DNA from: Bacteroidales bacterium
Lineage (GTDB): Bacteria > Bacteroidota > Bacteroidia > Bacteroidales > F082
Direction of reading: 5' to 3'
NCBI GenBank assembly: GCA_017645275.1
Contig: JAGCPH010000046.1
Coordinates: 39,766-103,765 of the forward strand
DNA length: 64,000 nucleotides
A model generated the notes under the pieces. That model had not been told where the DNA came from, made no database searches, and saw nothing but the letters and a program-made list of their open reading frames with translations. The position numbers and the translations under genes are program-made. Numbering within the stretch: the first letter of the stretch is position 1; each line of letters starts with the position of its first letter. Below, in pieces: positions 58,723-64,000 of the stretch.

Positions 58723-59859
58723 ATGGTAGATAGTCTTAATCCGTTTGTGGTGTCGGGCAAGATCCCGCCGGAGTATTTCTGCGACAGGGTGGAAGAAGCC
58801 GCTCAGCTTGAGAAATCACTGCGCAATCAGCTCAACGTGGTGCTTACCTCGGCTCGCCGAATGGGGAAAACCTCCCTCGTCGATTTTGTTTTCGACAAAC
58901 CAGAAATCAGCGAGAATTATATCACCATAGTCGTTGATATTCTTCACACTACGACGTTTCGCGAGTTCATAATGGCTCTCGGAGCCGCCGTGTTCGAAAA
59001 TGTGGCTACCAGAAGCAAGAAACTGCGCAAACAATTTGTCACGTTGCTGAAATCGCTGAGCGCGAGCTTCGGCTACGACCCCATTCTTAACGTCCCGACA
59101 TTCGATATACGTCTCGGCGACCTACAAAATCCGGAATTCACTATGGGAGAGATTTTTAGTTATCTCGAGTCAGTCGATAAACGCTGTCTTGTGGTAATCG
59201 ATGAGTTTCAACAGATTACGTATTATCCTGAGAAGAATGTCGAGGCATTGCTTCGCACTCATATCCAGAAGCTAAAAAATGCCAATTTCGTCTTTTCGGG
59301 AAGCAAGCGCCGACTGATGGACGAGATGTTTTTCTCGTCGAAACGGCCTTTTTACCAAAGCGCAAAAAATCTTCCGCTTGAGCCGATAGACAAAGGTATT
59401 TATCTCGATTTTGCGATGTCTAATTTTAAGAATGCGAATAAAAACATCACCGAAAAGGCGTTTTCGCACGTTTACGACACGTTCTGGGGCGTCACTTTCT
59501 ATATCCAAAGAATAATGAAAGACGCTTTCGCGGAAACAAAAGCTGACGACACATGCGATTTGAATCTTGTGAAAAATTTGATAGAAGATTACATCGATGA
59601 AAACGACTCTCGTCTGCGCGAGCAGCTTTCATATATCTCTGAATCTCAGAAAGAACTGCTTTATGCGATACATTCCGAGGGTCAGGTGCAAAGCATAACA
59701 TCAGCCGAATTCAATAAGAAACATCGTCTGCGTTCACCAAGTTCCACACAGTCAGCAGCGTTGAAACTATTGGAATACGACCTCATCACCAGGAAAGAAA
59801 AGATTTATTCGCTTTCCGACCCATTGTTAAAATTATGGTTGGATAGAAAAATCGTGTAA
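58723..59859 (+). CDS. AAA-type ATPase of the archaeal-like ATPase family
   Basis: 378 residues. Walker A SARRMGKTS at 43-51, Walker B RCLVVIDEFQQI (154-165), a sensor-like FSGSKRRLMDEMF, and a C-terminal winged-helix-like part ending SLSDPLLKLWLDRK. These ATPases (STAND-like, AAA_14/ATPase_2 type) have mostly unknown function and are common in gut Bacteroidales. The ATG at 58723 is preferred over the TTG at 58714. It lies 1 base from the PheC-like gene and has the inverted repeat operator upstream. Confidence 0.85.
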   Translation: MVDSLNPFVVSGKIPPEYFCDRVEEAAQLEKSLRNQLNVVLTSARRMGKTSLVDFVFDKPEISENYITIVVDILHTTTFREFIMALGAAVFENVATRSKKLRKQFVTLLKSLSASFGYDPILNVPTFDIRLGDLQNPEFTMGEIFSYLESVDKRCLVVIDEFQQITYYPEKNVEALLRTHIQKLKNANFVFSGSKRRLMDEMFFSSKRPFYQSAKNLPLEPIDKGIYLDFAMSNFKNANKNITEKAFSHVYDTFWGVTFYIQRIMKDAFAETKADDTCDLNLVKNLIEDYIDENDSRLREQLSYISESQKELLYAIHSEGQVQSITSAEFNKKHRLRSPSSTQSAALKLLEYDLITRKEKIYSLSDPLLKLWLDRKIV

Positions 59860-59860
59860 T

Positions 59861-60664
59861 ATGCTTGTGAAATCTCGTTTTATTCCCCTCACAGCCATCT
59901 CCCTCTTCTTGGCTCTGACGCTATCCTCTTGCTTCAGCAGCAAACATGGTGAAACCACCATTGACAGAATTCAGCAACGTGGCGTGCTGCTGGCGGGTAC
60001 CACGGGCGACTACAGGCCGCTGTCGTATCTCGAAAACGACAGCACCTACTGGGGTTTTGAGATTGATTTGGCAGGGGAGATAGCCCAAAATATGGGTGTC
60101 GACGTGGAGTTTGTCTCAACATCATGGCCCACGCTTACCGACGATGTTTTGGCTGAACCTCAGACGTTCGACTTCGCTATCAGCGGCATCACCATCACCG
60201 ATGAACGTCTGCAAATCATGGCGATGAGCGACGGCTATCTGGCAAACGGAAAGACCATACTTTGCCGCATTGAAGATACTACAATGTTTCATTCGTTGAG
60301 CGACATCGACAAGCCTGAGGTGCGCGTGATGGTCAACCCTGGAGGAACGAACGAGAAATTTGCAAACAAAAACCTCACACATTCAACAATTATTGTGTAT
60401 CCCGTCAACGACGAAATTCCTGCTCTCATTGCTGAAGGCGATGCCGACATCATGATTACCGAGACCACCGAGGCGCCTTGGTACGTCCAAAACGACCCAC
60501 GACTGGCGGCACCTTTATTAAATAAGCCATTCACCCATGGCGAAATCGGCATCCTGATGCGAAAAGGCCTGGACGACCTACTGCAATACATCAACGACCT
60601 CATCCGTCAGATGAAAGAAGACGGTTCGTTGCAAAAATTAAAGGAAAAATACGGTTTAAAATAA
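59861..60664 (+). CDS. PheC-like (cyclohexadienyl dehydratase) periplasmic lipoprotein
   Basis: 267 residues with lipobox LSSC (Cys24) and a type II solute-binding fold. It resembles Pseudomonas PheC more than ordinary amino-acid binding proteins: LAGTTGDYRPLSYLE, FVSTSWPTLTDD, VMVNPGGTNEKFANKNL and a conserved Glu204 in ITETTEAPW, which corresponds to the catalytic acid in PheC. PheC turns prephenate or arogenate into phenylpyruvate or phenylalanine outside the cytoplasm. A plain binding-protein role remains possible. Starts one base after the ATPase stop. Confidence 0.75.
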   Translation: MLVKSRFIPLTAISLFLALTLSSCFSSKHGETTIDRIQQRGVLLAGTTGDYRPLSYLENDSTYWGFEIDLAGEIAQNMGVDVEFVSTSWPTLTDDVLAEPQTFDFAISGITITDERLQIMAMSDGYLANGKTILCRIEDTTMFHSLSDIDKPEVRVMVNPGGTNEKFANKNLTHSTIIVYPVNDEIPALIAEGDADIMITETTEAPWYVQNDPRLAAPLLNKPFTHGEIGILMRKGLDDLLQYINDLIRQMKEDGSLQKLKEKYGLK

Positions 60665-60667
60665 AAA

Positions 60668-60693
60668 TAGAGACGTTTTCCGAAACATCTCTA
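60668..60693. terminator. Hairpin TAGAGACGTTT...AAACATCTCTA
   Basis: Imperfect palindrome with arms TAGAGACGTTT and AAACATCTCTA (one mismatch), right after the PheC-like stop codon. The outer arms match those of the palindrome family at 6151, 17825 and 25472. TCTAAAG/ACTAACGACTAA repeats follow to about 60719. Confidence 0.65.
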
Positions 60694-60731
60694 CTAAAGT
60701 CTAAAGACTAACGACTAATGTCTTGATTCTG

Positions 60732-60804
60732 TGGAGGATACCGGACTCGAACCGGCCACCTTTAGATTGCGAACCTAACGCTCTACCAGATGAGCTAAAC
60801 CCCC
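60732..60804 (-). tRNA. tRNA-Ala (anticodon CGC)
   Basis: 73-base cloverleaf on the minus strand; loop TTCGCAA gives anticodon CGC. The acceptor stem contains G3-T70, the alanine identity pair. Acceptor position 6-67 is a T-T mismatch. T loop TTCGAGT, no encoded CCA. Confidence 0.88.
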
Positions 60805-60818
60805 ATTTTTTACGCCTG

Positions 60819-60826
60819 CAAAAGTA
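60819..60826 (-). promoter_or_regulatory. -7 element of tRNA-Ala
   Basis: TACTTTTG on the minus strand, 14 bases before the tRNA. Confidence 0.65.
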
Positions 60827-60871
60827 CAAAATATTTATCACATAAAAACAATTTTTTCAAAAAATTATGTG

Positions 60872-60879
60872 TATTTTTG
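60872..60879 (+). promoter_or_regulatory. -7 element of the choline-kinase-like gene
   Basis: TATTTTTG, 21 bases before the ATG at 60901. An in-frame TTG inside the box is therefore not the start. Confidence 0.65.
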
Positions 60880-60900
60880 CACCCGAGAAAAATTAACACA

Positions 60901-61767
60901 ATGGAAATAGAACTTTATATCCTTAGAAGAGTAAACGCTCTGTTGCATGCGACAGACGCCAAAATTGTAAAACGCCTCGAAGGAGGCATGAGTAACTATA
61001 CCTACGTTGTTGAATGTCAGGGTGTTATGTATACTTATCGCGTGCCAGGCAAGTTCGCCGAACGCTTCGTCGACCGCGTGGAAGAAGAGGCTAACATGAA
61101 GGAAGTCGAGAAACTCGACCTCAATAACGAGACAGTCTATTTAGAGATTCAATCGGGCGAGAAGCTTGCAAAATACGTCGAAGGCACCATCATGTCGACC
61201 ACCGACGTCGTTTCTTACAACGAAATGTCGGTCAAGGCATTGAAGAAGTTGCACAACAGCGACCTGAAATTCACCGATTACAACGCTTTCGGTCGCCTTG
61301 ACACTTACGAAAACTACTGCAAAGAGATGGGGTTCGAGCATCCTCAGGAATACAAGGAGCTTCGTCACACCCTCGACGAGATGCGTAAGATGTACAAAGA
61401 GGTGAAAAAAGTGCCGTGCCATTGCGACTATCAGCCGACAAACCTCGTCATCGCGAAGGATAAATTCTATGTTTTGGACTGGGAGTTTGCTGGTATGAAC
61501 GATCCGTTCTACGACATCGCTTGCTACGGTAACGCCGGTTTCGACAAGGCTTTATCGCTGCTCGAGGCTTATGTTGGCCACAAACCGACACAGGAAGAAC
61601 TAAACCGCTTGTATTTCCACCGCGCTTTCCAGTGCCTGCAGTGGTTCAACGTCGCCATCTTCAAAGATAAAGTCGGCTTGAGCAAAGATTTGAATATGGA
61701 TTTCAACGCCGTAGCCTTCATGTTCCTCGGCATGGCGCGCGATTTAATCGGAAACTGCAAGAATTAA
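60901..61767 (+). CDS. Choline/ethanolamine kinase-like phosphotransferase
   Basis: 288 residues of the aminoglycoside/choline kinase fold: RLEGGMSNYTYVVE (nucleotide loop), the Brenner motif CHCDYQPTNLVI with catalytic Asp, and VLDWEFAGMNDPFYDIAC with the metal-binding Asp. This resembles LicA-type or CotH-unrelated choline kinases; the substrate (choline, ethanolamine or a sugar) is unknown. Its stop overlaps that of the convergent sufT-like gene by 4 bases. Confidence 0.85.
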   Translation: MEIELYILRRVNALLHATDAKIVKRLEGGMSNYTYVVECQGVMYTYRVPGKFAERFVDRVEEEANMKEVEKLDLNNETVYLEIQSGEKLAKYVEGTIMSTTDVVSYNEMSVKALKKLHNSDLKFTDYNAFGRLDTYENYCKEMGFEHPQEYKELRHTLDEMRKMYKEVKKVPCHCDYQPTNLVIAKDKFYVLDWEFAGMNDPFYDIACYGNAGFDKALSLLEAYVGHKPTQEELNRLYFHRAFQCLQWFNVAIFKDKVGLSKDLNMDFNAVAFMFLGMARDLIGNCKN

Positions 61768-62114
61768 TACATCATATCGCTGAAGCCGAAGCCTTCGTCA
61801 AGACCTAGCTCGGCGCGTACCTCTTCGGAGAGGCTCGCTGGACTCCAGGCAGGCTCGAAGGTGAGCTCCACATCGCATGATTTCACACCCATAATGGCGC
61901 TGACTTTCTCCTTAACGAAATTAGGGAGATAGTCGGCGACAGGGCAGTTCGGCGCTGTCACGGTCATCAGGATCTTCACTGCGCCTTCATCGTCGATGTC
62001 GATGTCATAAATCAATCCCAATTTATAAATATCAACGGGTATCTCCGGGTCGTAAATGCCGCTCAACACAGCAATCACGCGCTCTTTCAGTTCGTTTTTC
62101 TCCTCTTCTTTCAT
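61764..62114 (-). CDS. sufT: MIP18/DUF59 iron-sulfur assembly protein (SufT-like)
   Basis: 116 residues from ATG 62114. The DUF59 motif ILSGIYDPEIPVDIYKLGLI and the cysteine in TVTAPNCPVADYLP, then VELTFEPAWSPA, are all conserved. SufT-type proteins help mature Fe-S clusters. The genes upstream on the same strand are sufE and sufS. An earlier in-frame TTG (62129) lies in a palindromic repeat and is unlikely. Confidence 0.9.
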   Translation of the reverse strand: MKEEEKNELKERVIAVLSGIYDPEIPVDIYKLGLIYDIDIDDEGAVKILMTVTAPNCPVADYLPNFVKEKVSAIMGVKSCDVELTFEPAWSPASLSEEVRAELGLDEGFGFSDMMY

Positions 62115-62123
62115 ATTATTAAT

Positions 62124-62192
62124 GGACAAGACATGTCTTGTCCCAACTGGTTTTAATTTTTATATCCTGTAAGGATAAGGCATGCCTTATCC
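62124..62192. repeat. Composite palindromic element between sufE and the sufT-like gene
   Basis: GGACAAGACATGTCTTGTCC (62124-62143) and GGATAAGGCATGCCTTATCC (62173-62192), each a perfect 20-bp palindrome, 29 bases apart. Same order as in murF-alr (16520-16587), with CAACTGG after the first and TCCTGTAA before the second. The second palindrome contains the sufE stop codon (62187-62189). Confidence 0.9.
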
Positions 62193-62600
62193 GTTCATTA
62201 CCTCCGCATACAACATCATCTGTTTCACCATACTCAACAGACCATTCGAGCGGGTGGGAGAGAGGTGCTCTTTCAGACCAATCTCGTCCAAAAAACTCAT
62301 ATCCGCTGCCAAGATATCGGCTGGAGTCTGCCCCGAGAACACCTTTATTAATAAATTGATGATGCCCTTGGTGATGACGGCGTCGCTGTCGGCCGTGAAA
62401 TAAATCTTGCCGTCTTTTTTCTCAGCATGGAGCCAAACCCTTGACTGACAGCCGTTTATCAGATAATTGTCGTTGCGATACTGCGGGTCGATGATTGGAC
62501 ATTCCTTGCCCATCTCGATTAGCATCGCATAACGGTCCATCCAGTCATCGAACATCGAGAATTCCTCGACTATGCTGTCTTGTATTTCTTTGATAGTCAT
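62187..62600 (-). CDS. sufE: Cysteine desulfurase activator SufE
   Basis: 137 residues. The SufE core has the sulfur-accepting Cys51 in NDNYLINGCQSRVWL, with the DDWMDRYAMLIEMGK helix before it. It takes persulfide sulfur from SufS for Fe-S assembly. Its start overlaps the sufS stop (TAATG, 1 base). The stop codon lies inside a palindromic repeat. Confidence 0.95.
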   Translation of the reverse strand: MTIKEIQDSIVEEFSMFDDWMDRYAMLIEMGKECPIIDPQYRNDNYLINGCQSRVWLHAEKKDGKIYFTADSDAVITKGIINLLIKVFSGQTPADILAADMSFLDEIGLKEHLSPTRSNGLLSMVKQMMLYAEVMNG

Positions 62601-63823
62601 TATCTTAACATATTTGCAGCCCTTTCAACTGCTTTTACAAAAATATCAATTTCTTCTTTTGTGTTGTACATTGCAAACGAGGCGCGGACTGTTCCAGGTA
62701 TGTCGAAAAACGTCATCACTGGCTCGGCGCAATGATGTCCGGTGCGCACAGCAACGCCCATCTTGTCAATAATTGTGCCCAAATCGTACGGATGGATGCC
62801 GCCTATCACAAACGAAATCAATCCGTTACGTTTCGGAGCCTGCCCGATGAATCGGATGCCTTCAATACCTGAAAGCTTCTCGGTGGCATATCTCAAAAGC
62901 TCATCCTCGTAGGCCTCAACAGCTTGTCTGTCAAAGCTTTGGATAAACTTTACCGCTGTCTCCAGACCCAAAGCGGCACCCACATTTGGCGTTCCTGCCT
63001 CGAATTTGAACGGCACCTTGTTGAAAGTGGTCTTCTCAAAACTCACTTTATCGACCATCTCGCCGCCAAACTGGTAAGGAGGCATCTTTTCGAGCCATTC
63101 CATCTTGCCGTAAAGTCCGCCGATGCCCATCGGAGCGTACATCTTATGTCCTGAAAATACGTAAAAATCGCAGTCAAGATCTTGAACGTCAATCACTTGG
63201 TGTGCCATCGACTGTGCGCCGTCTACGATGACAGGGATGTCATATTTATGTGCCATCGCAATCATCTCCTTAATAGGATTCACAGTACCTAACGTATTGG
63301 AAATGTGTGCGATAGAGACTATTTTGGGCTTCTGTTTTAGCAACTCCTCATAATGATTCAGATCAAGAACGCCGCTTTTGTCCATGCGTATGACCAAGAG
63401 GTTGCTGTGCTTGTCGAAGCACATCTGCTGCCACGGCACCATGTTTGAGTGATGCTCCATGGCGCTCACCACCACCTTATCTCCTTCATTAACAAGGAGC
63501 TTGCCCAATGATGTCGCTAGCAGATTCAGTGATTCCGTTGTGCCTCTGGTGAAGACAATCTCCTGTGCCTGTCGTGCATTGATGAACTGTGCCACGGTCT
63601 TGCGGGCGTTTTCATAAGCCTCTGTTGCCATCTGACTGAGGTAATGCACTCCGCGGTGGATGTTGCAGTTTTCATGCAGGTAATAATCGCGCTCGCGTTC
63701 AATCACACACAGCGGCTTCTGCGTGGTGGCAGCATTGTCGAAATACACCAACGGCTTGCCGTACACCTGCTGGTCCAGCACTGGAAACTGTTTCCTGATT
63801 TTATCTATATCGAGATGATTCAA
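62600..63823 (-). CDS. sufS: Cysteine desulfurase SufS
   Basis: 407-residue PLP enzyme taking sulfur from cysteine. PLP lysine in YVFSGHKMYAPMGIGGLYG, catalytic cysteine in VRTGHHCAEPVM, substrate-site HISNTLG and TRGTTESLNL. The class II form (no long loop insertion) fits SufS that needs SufE. It heads the sufS-sufE-sufT transcript. Confidence 0.96.
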   Translation of the reverse strand: MNHLDIDKIRKQFPVLDQQVYGKPLVYFDNAATTQKPLCVIERERDYYLHENCNIHRGVHYLSQMATEAYENARKTVAQFINARQAQEIVFTRGTTESLNLLATSLGKLLVNEGDKVVVSAMEHHSNMVPWQQMCFDKHSNLLVIRMDKSGVLDLNHYEELLKQKPKIVSIAHISNTLGTVNPIKEMIAMAHKYDIPVIVDGAQSMAHQVIDVQDLDCDFYVFSGHKMYAPMGIGGLYGKMEWLEKMPPYQFGGEMVDKVSFEKTTFNKVPFKFEAGTPNVGAALGLETAVKFIQSFDRQAVEAYEDELLRYATEKLSGIEGIRFIGQAPKRNGLISFVIGGIHPYDLGTIIDKMGVAVRTGHHCAEPVMTFFDIPGTVRASFAMYNTKEEIDIFVKAVERAANMLR

Positions 63824-63842
63824 AATCGTATAATTTAGCTTG

Positions 63843-63850
63843 CAAAAGTA
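63843..63850 (-). promoter_or_regulatory. -7 element of the suf transcript
   Basis: TACTTTTG on the minus strand, 19 bases before the sufS ATG. Confidence 0.65.
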
Positions 63851-63902
63851 ATAAATTATTCCGAAATGGTAAAAATTTTGTTTACTTTGTAAATAAAACG
63901 TT

Positions 63903-64000
63903 TACAATAGCATTCTTTCAAGTTTCATCTTCCATTTTTCCCAATGTGGCATTTCTTTCGACAACAATGCATAAAAATCTTTAGTGTGGTTGCGATAAAC
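63903..64000 (-). CDS. C-terminal end of a gene of unknown function, partial
   Basis: The last 32 codons of a minus-strand gene run off the right edge and end in TAA at 63903-63905. The fragment is basic and aromatic (DFYALLSKEMPHWEKWKMK). Too short to name. A separate suf promoter downstream of it suggests it is not in the suf operon. Confidence 0.55.

Overview
The window looks like a chromosome segment of a Gram-negative member of the order Bacteroidales (Bacteroidota), most likely an uncultured gut-type lineage. Evidence seen directly: many genes are preceded by the Bacteroidota promoter element TAnnTTTG, often with TTG about 20 bases upstream. Two secreted proteases end in a type IX secretion (T9SS) sorting domain. 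There are SusC-like TonB receptor, DUF5689, Omp28, DUF6029 and FISUMP-type proteins, a MurF-alanine racemase fusion, and LPS genes (kdtA, kdsD, lptB). No rRNA, CRISPR array, transposase or integrase was found.

Layout. 0-5.1 kb: end of a membrane transporter, a prenyl synthase, then queA, an S4-domain protein, der and era on the minus strand. 5.2 kb: initiator tRNA. 5.3-9.6 kb: cell-envelope genes (Omp28-like, DUF6029 barrel, TlpA-like) and manA. 9.7-11.3 kb: a three-gene HipB / HipA-N / HipA-kinase module resembling HipBST toxin-antitoxin systems. 11.3-14.1 kb: an M20 amidohydrolase, a LOG-family protein and a P-loop kinase-dCMP deaminase fusion. 14.1-17.8 kb: pdxA and murF-alr. 17.9-24.6 kb: a secreted nuclease-family protein divergent from a TonB receptor and two DUF5689 lipoproteins, possibly a nucleic-acid scavenging locus. 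24.6-34.9 kb: Ppm-like glycosyltransferase, pyrC, tadA, a leucyl aminopeptidase, kdtA, an M16 peptidase, lptB and kdsD. 35-40.4 kb: recQ, uvrC, thiL and a CAT-anticodon tRNA. 40.6-43.2 kb: a C10 protease carrying a T9SS signal. 43.2-50.2 kb: dusB followed by an accessory stretch (DUF5674 pair, PEGA protein, two FISUMP proteins). 50.2-56.3 kb: mfd, tatAC and a MATE transporter. 56.3-60.7 kb: a tiny gene, a subtilase with a coupled leader ORF, an AAA ATPase and a PheC-like lipoprotein. 60.7-64 kb: tRNA-Ala, a choline-kinase-like protein and the suf genes sufS, sufE and a sufT-like gene.

The most unusual structure is not one gene but several families of short palindromes scattered through the window. 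One composite element (two 20-bp palindromes about 28 bases apart) lies in frame inside the MurF part of murF-alr, and a second copy supplies the stop codon of sufE. Another family has fixed arms (GTAGAGAC / GTCTCTAC) and variable cores; it sits at gene ends and once inside pyrC. Other points: a 45-bp exact duplication of the mfd 5' end flanks a FISUMP lipoprotein gene, a conserved 5' leader motif is shared by two unrelated secreted-protein genes, and several genes (mfd, murF-alr, dusB) appear to have leaderless transcripts.

All functions are assigned from recognised motifs and family resemblance; no database search was run.
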